From NCBI RefSeq assembly GCF_023541015.1, contig NZ_JALNPR010000001.1:186001-250000 (forward strand): 64,000 bases of DNA. The letters are read 5' to 3'. This DNA comes from Marivivens donghaensis. GTDB taxonomy: Bacteria; Pseudomonadota; Alphaproteobacteria; Rhodobacterales; Rhodobacteraceae. Each line of letters begins with the position of its first letter. Position 1 is the first letter of the stretch. The position numbers and the translations under genes were made by a program. The notes below the pieces were generated by a model that worked only from the letters and a program-made list of their open reading frames with translations, was not told the origin of the DNA and did no database searches. Shown piece after piece: positions 27,153 through 36,819 of this stretch.

Positions 27153-28966
27153 GCTCCACCGAATTTTCCATGCGCCGTTTTGTCCCAGTAAAACGGGCGG
27201 TGCAGAAGTTCACCTAACCCCTTATAGGCTGCGAGGCTGGCGAGCGGGAAATAGAGGTGCAACGTGGGCACCCAAGGTAAGAGCCACAGCCGTCCCGATG
27301 CCCTAGCCCCGAGGATGGCAGCGGTAAGGTGGACGGCTTCGGAGGTCGCGAATAAAACCGACAGCGTGATCAAGCCTGACGGTGGTAGAACGTCTCTGAC
27401 TGGATGCCAAAGGCCGAGCGGGATGGCCCAAAAGCTCCACATTAGCGGCGCGGTTACGAATTGCGTCAGTGTGCCGAGGAACTGCACCTGAAATCCCAAG
27501 AATTTCCGCCATCCAAGATCGCGGAGCAATTGTCGCGGGTTTCGCATGTGAACACCGTAGGTGATCGCATAGCCTTTGAGCCAACGTGACCGCTGTTTGA
27601 TCCACGGCCAGACGTGGCTGTTGGCCTCTTCACCCGTGACAGTTCGAACGATTTCAGTGCGATAGCCATGTCGCGCAAGCCGCACGCCCAAATCCGCGTC
27701 CTCTGTCACATTATGCGCATCCCAACCGCCAAGTTTTTCTAAAACGGAGCGTCGGAAAAAGAGGGTAGTGCCGCCAAGGGGGATCAGAAAACCGAGGCGT
27801 TCGAGCCCGGGTAGGATGACGCGAAACCATGTGGCGTATTCCAGCGCGAAGCAACGCGAGAGCCAGTTCGTTTTGGCGTTGTAGAAATCGAGCATCCCCT
27901 GAAGGCAGGCGACCTTAGGTCCGACAGCGGCAAAGCGCGCGACAATTGCGCGGATTTGCTGCGGGTCGGGGGCGTCTTCGGCATCGTAAACGCCAATGAT
28001 GGACCCTCTGGCAAAGCTTAGTCCATAGTTCAGTGCGCGCGGTTTCGTTTTCACCGTCCCTTGGGGCACAACGATAGCCCGCATAAAACGGGGGAGCGTG
28101 GTTGCCAACAGGGCCTGCCGCGTCATCTGATCGTCCGCTTCGAGCAAGAGACACGCGTCCAAGAGGTCGTGCGGATAGTCCAAGGCCGACAGTCGATCCA
28201 CCAACCGCACAGCGATTTCGCTTTCGTGGTAGAGCGGCACCATGATTGTCACGATAGGTAGGCGGTGGGGCGCGGCTGGGGGCGCTGGTTTTGCTTTCGG
28301 TCGGAGCTGCATGACGACTGCGGCAGCCTTAAGCGCGGCATTGGCGGCGGTCCAAAACAACATGATGCCAAAGAGCGCGATGGCTGTCGGCCCAAACCAC
28401 GCAAAGAGGCTGGCAATGGCGAACGCGATAAAACCCAGCGTAATATTGGCCGCCTGACGAGCATTCCAGCCACGACAGCTTTCCCCGCTCGCCACTTTCT
28501 CTTCGGCAAGACGGGCGAGGGTGTCATTCGCGCAGGAACGGATTGCGGCGTGAAGCGCAGCTTCGGTCGTTACAGCCCACCGAATTGCACCGAATTGCGA
28601 GGTTAGCTTTTCGCGGTGGCGGGCAAAATCTTCGGGGCGGGCGGTTAGGATAATGACCTCGCCCGCCATAGACCGCCACGGAAGAATAGCATTTTCGATA
28701 CAGTAGGTCGCGCCGATTTGATCCAGAAGCCGCGCGTCTGGTTTGTGTTTGCAAGGATCAACCACGCCTACCCCTGCGATGGCGGCCTCGACCTCTGCCA
28801 TTTTGGCCGCGCTGATCGACAGTCGCAGGCGCAAGGTATCCGCCAATCGACAGCCCTGTCTGCTCGCGTCCTGTTCCGCGACCGCCACGCGCTGGGCAGA
28901 GGCGAACCCACGTCGGATCACCTCTTTGCCCAATGGGCTCAGAGACGGTGCAAACGGTTCTACCAC
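27149..28966 (-). CDS. MshEN-GT2 membrane glycosyltransferase
   Basis: A 605-residue protein. The N-terminal 150 residues resemble the MshEN (GspE N-terminal) fold, which can bind cyclic di-GMP in other proteins. Two membrane helices at about 175-220 follow, then a family 2 glycosyltransferase core with VTIMVPLYHESE, GVYDAEDAP, the VTEDADLGVRLARHG acid motif and KQRSRWLKGY (QxxRW-type), and C-terminal helices. It is like cellulose-synthase-type processive transferases and NfrB. The start is GTG 28966 with AGGA upstream; a TTG at 28996 is an alternative. No partner export genes are adjacent, so the polymer is unknown. Confidence 0.85.
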   Translation of the reverse strand: MVEPFAPSLSPLGKEVIRRGFASAQRVAVAEQDASRQGCRLADTLRLRLSISAAKMAEVEAAIAGVGVVDPCKHKPDARLLDQIGATYCIENAILPWRSMAGEVIILTARPEDFARHREKLTSQFGAIRWAVTTEAALHAAIRSCANDTLARLAEEKVASGESCRGWNARQAANITLGFIAFAIASLFAWFGPTAIALFGIMLFWTAANAALKAAAVVMQLRPKAKPAPPAAPHRLPIVTIMVPLYHESEIAVRLVDRLSALDYPHDLLDACLLLEADDQMTRQALLATTLPRFMRAIVVPQGTVKTKPRALNYGLSFARGSIIGVYDAEDAPDPQQIRAIVARFAAVGPKVACLQGMLDFYNAKTNWLSRCFALEYATWFRVILPGLERLGFLIPLGGTTLFFRRSVLEKLGGWDAHNVTEDADLGVRLARHGYRTEIVRTVTGEEANSHVWPWIKQRSRWLKGYAITYGVHMRNPRQLLRDLGWRKFLGFQVQFLGTLTQFVTAPLMWSFWAIPLGLWHPVRDVLPPSGLITLSVLFATSEAVHLTAAILGARASGRLWLLPWVPTLHLYFPLASLAAYKGLGELLHRPFYWDKTAHGKFGGA

Positions 28967-28994
28967 AACCGTCCTGAAACTGCGCGTGTGCTGC

Positions 28995-29028
28995 AAAAAG
29001 AAAACTCCCGACTTTTCAGGCGGGAGTT
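28995..29028 (-). terminator. Intrinsic terminator of carA
   Basis: On the minus strand AACTCCCG, a 10-nt loop and CGGGAGTT form an 8-bp helix followed by TTCTTTTT. It lies 35 bp beyond the carA stop. Confidence 0.85.
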
Positions 29029-29062
29029 CACTCTATTTCGGCTTAAAGCGGCGTTAACGCGA

Positions 29063-30223
29063 TTACGCTTTGCGCGCTTCCATGGCGTCGGCGAAACGCT
29101 CGAACAGGTAGAAGCTGTCCTGCGGACCCGGCGATGCCTCTGGGTGGTGCTGAACCGAGAACACCGGACGATCAGCCATGCGGATACCGCAGTTCGATCC
29201 ATCAAACAGCGAGATGTGAGTTTCAACAACACCTTCGGGGAGCGTCTGGCTGTCCACGGTAAAACCGTGGTTCATCGACGTGATTTCGACCTTGCCCGTG
29301 TCTTTGTCTTTAACGGGGTGGTTCGCACCGTGGTGGCCGTGGTTCATTTTCACGGTCTTAGCGCCGAGCGCGAGAGCCAGCATTTGGTGCCCGAGACAGA
29401 TACCAAAGACGGGTAGATCGGTGGTATCCAGAACCTGTTTGATCATCGGAACAGCGTATTCGCCAGTCGCGGCTGGGTCGCCGGGGCCGTTCGAGAGGAA
29501 CACGCCATCAGGATTGTGCGACAGCACGTCTTCGGCAGTTGCGGTCGCAGGCAGAACGATCACGTCGCAGCCCGCGGAAGCAAGGCAGCGCAGGATGTTA
29601 CGCTTTGCGCCATAGTCAACGGCAACGACCTTGTGTTTAGGTGCGGTGTTCGGCTGATAGCCATCTGGCCACGCCCAACGCATTTCGTTCCATTTGTAGG
29701 ACTGTGCGCAGGTCACATCTTTGGCGAGGTCGAGACCGACCAGACCTTTGAACCCACGTGCCGCAGCGACGAGTGCTTCAGCGTCGAAGTTACCTTCGGG
29801 ATCGTGGGCGAGAGCGACGTGAGGTGCACCTTGCTGACGGATAGCGCGGGTCAGGCGACGGGTATCGATGCCGCCGATACCGATGCGACCTTTTTTGGTG
29901 AGCCAAGCGGTCAACTCTTCGGTTGCACGCCAGTTCGACGGCTCGGTCGGGTCCCATTTGACAACCATGCCAGCCGAAACGGGATCGGCTGTTTCGTCGT
30001 CTTCTTCGTTGACGCCAGTGTTGCCGATGTGTGGGAAGGTAAAGGTGACGATCTGTCCAGCGTAGGACGGATCGGTCATGATTTCCTGATATCCCGTCAT
30101 CGCTGTGTTAAAGCAAAGCTCTGCGGTGGTCTGGCCCGTCGCGCCGAACCCCTTACCATAAAACAGAGTGCCATCAGCTAGCGCGAGGCAGGCGGTCGGT
30201 TTTTGGGCGGTTCCGTTCGGCAT
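29063..30223 (-). CDS. carA: Carbamoyl-phosphate synthase small subunit
   Basis: The 386-residue glutaminase subunit that supplies ammonia to CarB for pyrimidine and arginine synthesis. The N-terminal domain has ELCFNTAMTGYQEIMTDPSY and the class I amidotransferase domain has the nucleophile VFGICLGHQML and the catalytic His-Glu in FSVQHHPEASPGP. The start is preceded by AAGGAG. carB is not in this window. It is divergent from the YqeY gene and followed by its own terminator, so it is a single-gene unit here. Confidence 0.97.
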   Translation of the reverse strand: MPNGTAQKPTACLALADGTLFYGKGFGATGQTTAELCFNTAMTGYQEIMTDPSYAGQIVTFTFPHIGNTGVNEEDDETADPVSAGMVVKWDPTEPSNWRATEELTAWLTKKGRIGIGGIDTRRLTRAIRQQGAPHVALAHDPEGNFDAEALVAAARGFKGLVGLDLAKDVTCAQSYKWNEMRWAWPDGYQPNTAPKHKVVAVDYGAKRNILRCLASAGCDVIVLPATATAEDVLSHNPDGVFLSNGPGDPAATGEYAVPMIKQVLDTTDLPVFGICLGHQMLALALGAKTVKMNHGHHGANHPVKDKDTGKVEITSMNHGFTVDSQTLPEGVVETHISLFDGSNCGIRMADRPVFSVQHHPEASPGPQDSFYLFERFADAMEARKA

Positions 30224-30374
30224 GGCAGCGACTCCTTATGGTCAAATTGCTGCGTTACTAGGCATGAGCCACCATAGGGTCAAGGCCGTAACGTTCCAAG
30301 CCTCAGATGAGGTTGTCACGAACGGATAGGACAGGTAAAGCTGCGCGGATGTTATCGCTCGCAAGGGGAACGGG

Positions 30375-30833
30375 ATGGACATGCGTGAACGGATTAACGC
30401 AGCACTCAAAGAGGCGATGAAGGCGAAGGACGCAGGACGGCTTTCGACACTTCGTTTGATCAGTGCTGCGATCAAGGACCGCGAAATTGCTGCTCGTGGG
30501 GATGGTGAAGAGTCGGTCATCGGTGACGACGAGGTTCTCGCGATCCTTGGTAAAATGGTAAAGCAACGTCAGGAAAGTGCCCGCCAATACGAAGAGGGCG
30601 GTCGTCTGGAACTGGCTGAAAAGGAACGCGGCGAGATCAGCGTTATCGAAGATTTCCTGCCGCGTCAGTTGGATGACGCTGAGGTTGACGCAGCGATCAC
30701 AGCTGCAATGGCCGAAGTTGGCGCGGAATCGATCCGCGACATGGGCAAGGTGATGGGGGCCCTAAAGGCCAAATACACCGGCCAAATGGACTTTGGCGCT
30801 GTTGGCCCGATGGTCAAAGCAAAACTGGGATAA
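30375..30833 (+). CDS. GatB/YqeY domain protein
   Basis: A 152-residue stand-alone YqeY protein related to the tail domain of the GatB amidotransferase subunit. The pattern is typical: MRERINAALKEAMKAKDAGR, STLRLISAAIKD, QRQESARQYEEGGR and EDFLPRQLDD. Its function is not well established, though a link to tRNA-dependent amidation has been proposed. The ATG at 30375 has AGGGG upstream; an ATG two codons later is possible. It is in the classical position next to carA and ends at a strong terminator. Confidence 0.92.
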   Translation: MDMRERINAALKEAMKAKDAGRLSTLRLISAAIKDREIAARGDGEESVIGDDEVLAILGKMVKQRQESARQYEEGGRLELAEKERGEISVIEDFLPRQLDDAEVDAAITAAMAEVGAESIRDMGKVMGALKAKYTGQMDFGAVGPMVKAKLG

Positions 30834-30839
30834 AAAATT

Positions 30840-30862
30840 GGGGGGCGCTGGCCCCCCTTTTT
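30840..30862. terminator. Bidirectional terminator, YqeY and aminotransferase
   Basis: GGGGGGC, GCTG region and GCCCCCC form a GC-rich helix with TTTTT on the plus strand and AATTTTTTA on the minus strand. It separates the two convergent genes. Confidence 0.9.
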
Positions 30863-30874
30863 GTTTCTGCTGTC

Positions 30875-32086
30875 TTACGCGACAGATCGGATCAAACGAC
30901 CCAAGCGGGCGATGCCTTCGTTGATTTCTGGCGGGCGGGCGCAGGAGAACGACAGGCGGATCGTATTTCCGTTCGACCCATCCGCGAAAAAGGCCCGGCC
31001 GGGCACAAATGCGACTCTTTCCGTTTCAAGCGATTGCGCGAGAAGCGTTGCACCGTCGATATGGGCGGGCAGGGTGATCCAAACGAACATGCCGCCTTCG
31101 GGACGGGTCCAAGTCACACCCTCAGGCATTTCACGTTCCAGCGCGGCGAGCATGTTGTCGCGACGGCTGGAATAGACTTCGCGCAGCTTGGCGACCTGAT
31201 CGGCAAAACCATCTTTGGCGACGCGATGAATGGCGATTTGGTTCAGGGTGGAGGAATGCAGGTCTGCTGCCTGTTTGATCAGAACGAGACGCTGAATCAC
31301 AGGTTTTGCGGCAACGGCCCAACCAACGCGCAGGCCGGGGGCGAGCGTTTTGGAGAAACTGCCACAGTATATAGTGCGCGTGTTTTCAATGCCGCCCGAC
31401 CGTTGGATATCGAGCGCGAGGATCGGCGGGATCGCCTCGCCATCATACCGCAGACCTTGATAGGCAGCGTCTTCGATCACAGGGATATCGAGCGATTCAG
31501 CGAGGTCGAGAAGCGCGTTGCGTGCGCGTTCATCCAATGTGATCCCTGTTGGGTTCGCAAAGTCAGAGCTGGTATAGGCGAATTTCACATCGCCACCCGC
31601 TTCTTCAGCGGAGGCTCGGTAATCGGCGGCAGAGCGGTTTGAGGCTGGGTCCAAGCGGTCATAGCAAGGTTCGTAAGCGTTAAACGCCCCAAGCGCGCCC
31701 ATATAAGTCGGCCAACCCACCAAAGCGGTATCGCCCGGGGATAGGAACAGTTTGCCCAAGTAATCCAAAGCCTGCTGCGACCCTGACGTGATCAGGATGT
31801 TTTCAGTGGTGCAGTCGATCCCAATGTCGCGCATCTGGCTCGCGATCCAATCGCGAAGCGGCAGGAAGCCTTCGGAGACGGAGTATTGCAGGGCTTGTTC
31901 AGACTGAAGGCCACTAAACAGGTCCGCAAACGCGTCCGCAAAGGCTTCTTTAGGGAAAAGGGCTGGATCAGGAATGCCGCCCGCAAAAGAAATAATGTCA
32001 GGCTGGTCCAAAAGTTTGAGCAATTCGCGGATTTCAGACGCCTTCATCCGTGATTGGCGCGTTGCGAAAACCTGTTCCCAGTCCAT
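30875..32086 (-). CDS. PLP-dependent aminotransferase, class I/II (LysN/2-aminoadipate-like)
   Basis: A 403-residue fold-type I aminotransferase. It has the ISFAGGIPDPALFPKEAF start region, LITSGSQQALDYLGKLFLSPGD, the FANPTGITLDERAR motif, YCGSFSKTLAPGLRVGW with the PLP lysine, and a C-terminal RLSFSCARP arginine. The pattern is that of 2-aminoadipate/aromatic aminotransferases without the N-terminal GntR domain of MocR regulators. The precise substrate is not predictable. ATG 32086 is preceded by GGGAGG. It stands alone, facing away from ctaD across a long regulatory gap. Confidence 0.9.
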   Translation of the reverse strand: MDWEQVFATRQSRMKASEIRELLKLLDQPDIISFAGGIPDPALFPKEAFADAFADLFSGLQSEQALQYSVSEGFLPLRDWIASQMRDIGIDCTTENILITSGSQQALDYLGKLFLSPGDTALVGWPTYMGALGAFNAYEPCYDRLDPASNRSAADYRASAEEAGGDVKFAYTSSDFANPTGITLDERARNALLDLAESLDIPVIEDAAYQGLRYDGEAIPPILALDIQRSGGIENTRTIYCGSFSKTLAPGLRVGWAVAAKPVIQRLVLIKQAADLHSSTLNQIAIHRVAKDGFADQVAKLREVYSSRRDNMLAALEREMPEGVTWTRPEGGMFVWITLPAHIDGATLLAQSLETERVAFVPGRAFFADGSNGNTIRLSFSCARPPEINEGIARLGRLIRSVA

Positions 32087-32441
32087 GATTCCCTCCCGTG
32101 GGGTCTGTGATGGGTGAGAATTGATCTGGCCTGTCATTAAGTCAATAGGGCTGACCTAACAGTCCCGTTAGCGCCAAATTTTATGGTGTTTCGTGAAAAA
32201 TTTCTTTTTGGACATGTAAAATTTGACATGCATCAAAGTATTCAGGGGGTGCGAATGGCATCGTGAACCCACGGCGCGCCTTGACGCTACCTCCCCTGCG
32301 GTTGGGGTGCGCCATAATATCTCAACGTATCAGACCTTTCGAATATTGCCGAAAGCGCGTTGAGGCACTAGAACCTCCCCAAAGCTCGGGCGGAGTCTGT
32401 GACTCGGTCCGCTCATGATTTGACCAAAAGGGGAGAGCCAC
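32087..32441. other. Gene-free divergent region, aminotransferase / ctaD
   Basis: This 355-bp gap has no credible gene. It contains an FNR-like dyad at 32223-32236, an AT-rich tract before it (about 32180-32225), a small hairpin GAGTC-TGT-GACTC near 32394, and a good ribosome site (GGGGAG) before ctaD. I could not place a convincing -10/-35 pair. Confidence 0.6.
32223..32236. promoter_or_regulatory. FNR/FnrL-like box upstream of ctaD
   Basis: TTGAC-ATGC-ATCAA matches nine of ten consensus positions of the FNR-family site TTGAT-N4-ATCAA. It lies 206 bp before ctaD and 137 bp before the divergent aminotransferase. In Rhodobacterales FnrL controls genes for aerobic and microaerobic respiration, so oxygen control of the terminal oxidase fits. 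Binding is not shown. Confidence 0.6.
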
Positions 32442-34115
32442 ATGGCAGATGCAGCCATCCATGGCCATGAACATCACGACGAACGGGGCTTCTTTACCCG
32501 TTGGTTCATGTCCACCAACCACAAAGACATCGGGATCATGTACCTGTTCGTATCGGGTATTGTAGGTTTCATCTCGGTCGCCTTTACCGTCTACATGCGT
32601 CTCGAGTTGATGCATCCGGGCGTTCAGTACATGTGCCTTGAAGGTGCGCGTTTCATCGCGGACGCTTCTGCGCCCTGTACTCCGAACGGTCACCTCTGGA
32701 ACGTTATGATCACCTATCACGGTGTTCTGATGATGTTCTTCGTGGTTATTCCGGCTCTGTTCGGTGGCTTCGGTAACTACCTGATGCCGCTGCAAATCGG
32801 CGCTCCGGACATGTCGTTCCCACGTATGAACAACCTGTCGTTCTGGATGTATGTTGCTGGTGTTGCGCTGGGCGTTGCGTCCATGCTGTCGCCGGGTGGT
32901 AACGGTCAGCTCGGTTCGGGCGTTGGCTGGGTTCTCTACCCGCCACTGTCGACTTCCGAAGGTGGCTACTCCATGGACCTCGCGATCTTTGCGGTTCACG
33001 TCTCTGGTGCGTCGTCGATTCTTGGTGCGATCAACATCATCACGACCTTCCTCAACATGCGCGCGCCGGGCATGACCCTGCACAAAGTGCCGCTGTTCGC
33101 ATGGTCGGTATTCGTGACTGCATGGCTGATCCTTCTGTCGCTGCCTGTTCTGGCTGGCGCAATCACCATGCTCCTGATGGACCGTAACTTTGGTACCTCG
33201 TTCTTCCAGCCTGCTGGCGGTGGTGACCCGATCCTGTATCAGCACATCCTGTGGTTCTTTGGCCACCCGGAAGTGTACATCATCATCATCCCGGGCTTTG
33301 GTATCATCAGCCACATCATCTCGACCTTCTCGAAAAAGCCGATCTTCGGCTACCTCCCGATGGTCTACGCAATGGTTGCAATCGGTGTTCTGGGCTTCGT
33401 TGTTTGGGCACACCACATGTACACCGTTGGTATGTCGCTGAGCCAGCAGTCCTACTTCATGCTCGCAACGATGGTTATCGCTGTTCCGACTGGTGTTAAG
33501 ATCTTCTCGTGGATCGCGACCATGTGGGGCGGTTCGGTAGAGTTCAAATCGCCGATGCTCTGGGCGTTCGGCTTCTTGTTCCTCTTCACCGTTGGCGGCG
33601 TGACCGGCATCGTTCTGTCGCAGGCAGCAGTCGACCGCGCCTACCATGACACTTACTACGTGGTTGCTCACTTCCACTACGTGATGTCGCTGGGCGCTGT
33701 GTTCGCGATCTTCGCAGGTATCTACTTCTACCTGCCGAAATTCTCGGGCCGCGCTGCACCGGAATGGGCCGCAAAGCTGCACTTCTGGATGATGTTCATC
33801 GGTGCAAACCTGACCTTCTTCCCGCAGCACTTCTTGGGCCGTCAGGGTATGCCGCGTCGTTACATCGAGTACCCAGAAGCATTCGCTCAGTGGAACTACG
33901 TATCGTCGATCGGTGCATTCATCGCCTTCGCATCGTTCTGTTTCTTCATCGTCGTTCTTGCGTACACCCTGCTTGCAGGCCGTCGTGAGACCCGTCCGAA
34001 CCCGTGGGGCGAATTCGCTGACACGCTGGAATGGACCCTGCCATCGCCGCCGCCGGAGCACACCTTCGAGCAGCTGCCGAAGCAGGAAGACTGGGACAAA
34101 CAGCACGCCCACTAA
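32442..34115 (+). CDS. ctaD: Cytochrome c oxidase subunit I (aa3-type)
   Basis: The 557-residue haem-copper subunit of the aa3-type terminal oxidase, with twelve membrane helices and both haems and CuB. Invariant stretches are [28 protein letters not shown]-like [32 protein letters not shown] with the cross-linked His-Glu-Val-Tyr motif, AHHMYTVG, and [14 protein letters not shown]. The start [16 protein letters not shown] has GGGGAG upstream. Subunits II and III are not adjacent, which is common in this order where ctaD is separate. A terminator follows and an FNR-like site lies upstream. Confidence 0.98.
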   Translation: MADAAIHGHEHHDERGFFTRWFMSTNHKDIGIMYLFVSGIVGFISVAFTVYMRLELMHPGVQYMCLEGARFIADASAPCTPNGHLWNVMITYHGVLMMFFVVIPALFGGFGNYLMPLQIGAPDMSFPRMNNLSFWMYVAGVALGVASMLSPGGNGQLGSGVGWVLYPPLSTSEGGYSMDLAIFAVHVSGASSILGAINIITTFLNMRAPGMTLHKVPLFAWSVFVTAWLILLSLPVLAGAITMLLMDRNFGTSFFQPAGGGDPILYQHILWFFGHPEVYIIIIPGFGIISHIISTFSKKPIFGYLPMVYAMVAIGVLGFVVWAHHMYTVGMSLSQQSYFMLATMVIAVPTGVKIFSWIATMWGGSVEFKSPMLWAFGFLFLFTVGGVTGIVLSQAAVDRAYHDTYYVVAHFHYVMSLGAVFAIFAGIYFYLPKFSGRAAPEWAAKLHFWMMFIGANLTFFPQHFLGRQGMPRRYIEYPEAFAQWNYVSSIGAFIAFASFCFFIVVLAYTLLAGRRETRPNPWGEFADTLEWTLPSPPPEHTFEQLPKQEDWDKQHAH

Positions 34116-34122
34116 GATACGC

Positions 34123-34150
34123 AAAACCCCGGCCTTAGCGCCGGGGTTTT
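34123..34150. terminator. Terminator of ctaD
   Basis: AAAACCCCGG, a CCTTAGCG-containing loop and CCGGGGTTTT give a strong helix with T and A runs on both sides, so it can work in either direction. It lies just after the ctaD stop. Confidence 0.92.
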
Positions 34151-34235
34151 CATTTGTGGGACCGCGACAGGGCGTCCCCTTTACCCATGTCTTTGCCCGC
34201 CTATAGTTACGCGCAGAAACAGCTGCAAAACTCAC

Positions 34236-34736
34236 ATGCCTTACGAATGGATTGACCCTGTGCCAGAGGCCGACGCGCCCTTGGCTGAACTGCACCTCTG
34301 GCCTTATCGAAGCCTGCCGAAAGCGGGGTTCGTCTGGTTTGTCGGGGGGACGGTGTCGTTGCTATCACTACCGCTTTTGGCGGTCATTGGGACGGCGGTT
34401 CTGTGGGGGCTGCTGCCGTTTATCTTGCTCGTCACTTGGGCGATGTGGGCCGCGCTCCAGCGTAGTTATCGGGATGGCGAGATATTAGAAGAGTTATTGA
34501 TCTGGAACGATCACCTCACGCTCACACGCCACAATCCGCGCAAGCCGACCCAGAATTGGGAGGCCAATCCCTATTGGGTGCGTTTAACCCGCCATGCGAC
34601 TGGCGGTCCTGTGCCAGAATATCTGACGATGAAAGGCCAGTCCGACCGCGAGGTAGAGATAGGGGCGTTCCTCACCGTCAGCGAACGCAAACGGCTCTAT
34701 TCGGAAATCCGCGAAGCGCTAGATCGCTGCCGTTAA
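34236..34736 (+). CDS. DUF2244 membrane protein
   Basis: A 166-residue protein with two central membrane helices (about 28-75) flanked by cytoplasmic parts, matching the DUF2244 pattern ([25 protein letters not shown] and a C-terminal [16 protein letters not shown]). The family is common near cytochrome oxidase genes in alphaproteobacteria but has no established role. The distance from ctaD and the terminator between them suggest separate transcription. Its stop overlaps the convergent lipB gene by four bases. Confidence 0.85.
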   Translation: MPYEWIDPVPEADAPLAELHLWPYRSLPKAGFVWFVGGTVSLLSLPLLAVIGTAVLWGLLPFILLVTWAMWAALQRSYRDGEILEELLIWNDHLTLTRHNPRKPTQNWEANPYWVRLTRHATGGPVPEYLTMKGQSDREVEIGAFLTVSERKRLYSEIREALDRCR

Positions 34737-35395
34737 CCCGCGCAACGGGGCGTTACCACACGGTCGAACGTCGACATCAACGCAACGTCGACATCTTCCA
34801 TTGTCACGGGAAGCCCTAGATCAACGAGCGATGTGACCCCATGCTGAGTGATCCCGCAGGGCACGATCCCGCCAAAGTGGCTGAGGTCGGGCTCTACGTT
34901 GATCGACAGGCCATGGAAGCTCACCCATTTCTTGAGCCGAACACCAAGGGCCGCGATTTTGTCTTCTCGCACAGATCCATCGGGCAAGAGGGGTTTGTCA
35001 GGGCGAGGCACCCAAACACCGACGCGACCATCACGAATTTCGCCGTGCACGTTGAATTCGGCGAGGGCAGCGATGATCCACTGTTCCATATCACGCACAA
35101 AGCACCGCACATCGCGCCCGCGTTCACCCACATTGAGCATCACATAGGCCACGCGCTGACCAGGGCCGTGGTAGGTATATTGCCCGCCACGTTTGCTCTC
35201 GTAGACTGGAAACCGATCAGGTTCGAGCAGGTCCGCAGGTTTCGCAGAGGTGCCCGCCGTGTAGAGCGGTGGATGTTCGACCAGCCAAATTGCTTCTTCA
35301 GCCTCGCCCGCGTGAATGGCTTCGGCGCGCGCCTCCATAAAGGCGACGGCTTCATTATAGTCGGTCAATCCAGTTGAGGTGATCCATTCTACCAT
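34733..35395 (-). CDS. lipB: Octanoyltransferase LipB
   Basis: A 220-residue octanoyl-ACP:protein transferase, first step of lipoate synthesis on the E2 and H proteins. Diagnostic stretches are [30 protein letters not shown], the catalytic Lys in [14 protein letters not shown] and the catalytic Cys in [14 protein letters not shown]. The start is ATG 35395. It is followed by the convergent DUF2244 gene and preceded by the LytTR gene on the same strand, three bases away, so a shared transcript is likely. Confidence 0.96.
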   Translation of the reverse strand: MVEWITSTGLTDYNEAVAFMEARAEAIHAGEAEEAIWLVEHPPLYTAGTSAKPADLLEPDRFPVYESKRGGQYTYHGPGQRVAYVMLNVGERGRDVRCFVRDMEQWIIAALAEFNVHGEIRDGRVGVWVPRPDKPLLPDGSVREDKIAALGVRLKKWVSFHGLSINVEPDLSHFGGIVPCGITQHGVTSLVDLGLPVTMEDVDVALMSTFDRVVTPRCAG

Positions 35396-35398
35396 GGT

Positions 35399-36190
35399 TC
35401 ATGCGGGCAAAAGCCCTGCCTCCTTAATTGCTGGGATATAGGTTCGGCTGACGGGAATATCCGCGCCATGCGACATCGTCAGGATAGCACGGTCGCCCGT
35501 TCGTTTTGCCGATGTGACTGCGGCCGTGGCAACCCAATGGGACCGATGCACCTGTAGGCCAGCGGTCTGCCCCACCTCTTTGATCGCATCTGCCAATCGC
35601 ATCAGAATCATCTCTTCGCCCTTATCGGTTCGGATACGGACATAATGATCCTCGACCGAAATCGCCACCAATGCGCCGCGCTTTTCCATCGGCAGACGCG
35701 AGAGGATCGGGGGGAGGCTGGGTGTTACAGCAGGCGCTGTCGATGGTTTGGCGACGAGCTGTAGGATCAGGGTTACGACCGCACCGATAACAAACAAAGA
35801 CAAGGGCAGGGTATAGGCGTCCTGACCTGACGGCACAAAATTGATAAGCGCCCAGTTCACCGCAAGAACGATCGCCATGATGGTCAGACCATTTGCCACA
35901 GCCGCTACGAGAGAGCGGAGAGGCAGGGAAAAGCGGCCTGGCATGGCGGCGCGGCAGTATGCGCTGATACCATAGCCGCCCGCGTAGGTCAGGGCGATCA
36001 TCACCAGCCAGTAGCCAAGGCGCGGGAGCGCCCGCATCGTCTCTCCTGATCCGAAAGGGGCCACCACGGTGAGGACCACAGCAACGCCCACAATCACAGC
36101 CCCCGTAACAGGTTGGCTAAAATGGCGTCGCAATTCACGAAGCGCAGAATGCGATGGCTGTGTGGTCACGGTCGTCTCACGCCTTTTCAC
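35399..36190 (-). CDS. Membrane-bound LytTR transcriptional regulator
   Basis: A 263-residue protein. Four membrane helices (about 28-145) are followed by a C-terminal LytTR DNA-binding domain (LVAISVEDHYVRIRTDKGEEMILMR at its start, QVHRSHWVAT near the end). There is no receiver or kinase domain, so it is a one-component membrane regulator that must sense through its membrane part. The GTG at 36190 is used; a GTG at 36169 is possible. It is divergent from the DUF2306 gene, suggesting that it may control that gene. Confidence 0.86.
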   Translation of the reverse strand: MKRRETTVTTQPSHSALRELRRHFSQPVTGAVIVGVAVVLTVVAPFGSGETMRALPRLGYWLVMIALTYAGGYGISAYCRAAMPGRFSLPLRSLVAAVANGLTIMAIVLAVNWALINFVPSGQDAYTLPLSLFVIGAVVTLILQLVAKPSTAPAVTPSLPPILSRLPMEKRGALVAISVEDHYVRIRTDKGEEMILMRLADAIKEVGQTAGLQVHRSHWVATAAVTSAKRTGDRAILTMSHGADIPVSRTYIPAIKEAGLLPA

Positions 36191-36259
36191 GTATCCCGCG
36201 TTGAGCGGCTTGGTTGGTTCGGCTTCAACCTAAACAACTCATTCCCAAAGGAGAAGCCA

Positions 36260-36751
36260 ATGTCGTTCGCCCCATTCCTCGCAGCCTCACCCACTATTCA
36301 GATACATGCCATCGCCGCCACTCTCGCGCTCGTCCTCGGACCTGTTGCGATTTACCGTGATCGGCGGGACGTGCTGCACAAATGGATCGGCTATATCTGG
36401 GTGATTGCGATGCTCTGCACGGCGCTATCTTCCTTTGGAATCCGCGCATATGCGGTCATTGGTCCCTTTAGCCCGATTCACTTGCTGTCATGTCTGGCAA
36501 TTTGGTCGATTTGGGTGGGGATGCGCTACATTTATCAGGGAAATATTCGCGCCCACCGCAAAACTTTTCAAAGTCTTTATTGGAATGGTGTCCTTGTGGC
36601 GGCTTTGTTCAATTTCTTGCCCGGACGCATCGTAAACCGCTTGTTTTTCAACGATGCGCGCGAAATTGGCTGGGTTGTGATCGGCGCTGGAGGGGCATTT
36701 TTGGTGGGCCGTATCCTCGTGTCACGACAGTTGTTTGCACGACTGACATGA
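36260..36751 (+). CDS. DUF2306-type membrane protein
   Basis: A 163-residue protein with four membrane helices and a pattern of a DUF2306-like small membrane family: HAIAATLALVLGPVAIYR, LHKWIGYIWVIAML, SPIHLLSCLAIWSIW and NIRAHRKTFQSLYW. The His residues lie at helix ends, as in haem-binding four-helix proteins, but haem binding is not shown. The ATG at 36260 has AAAGGAG upstream. It is divergent from the LytTR gene across 69 bp, and this pairing of a membrane LytTR regulator with a DUF2306-like gene is suggestive of local control. Confidence 0.8.
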   Translation: MSFAPFLAASPTIQIHAIAATLALVLGPVAIYRDRRDVLHKWIGYIWVIAMLCTALSSFGIRAYAVIGPFSPIHLLSCLAIWSIWVGMRYIYQGNIRAHRKTFQSLYWNGVLVAALFNFLPGRIVNRLFFNDAREIGWVVIGAGGAFLVGRILVSRQLFARLT

Positions 36752-36819
36752 TTTCTTCATTTTTGCTCTTGAGGTGGGTGCGTGGTTGGTCTAGAGACCC
36801 CGCACCAAGCCTAGACAGT

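Noticed and set aside
32322-34295. A long open frame antisense to ctaD
   Set aside because: It is an effect of codon bias in a conserved gene: the sense strand encodes cytochrome oxidase subunit I at every conserved motif, and the antisense product has no domain or ribosome site.
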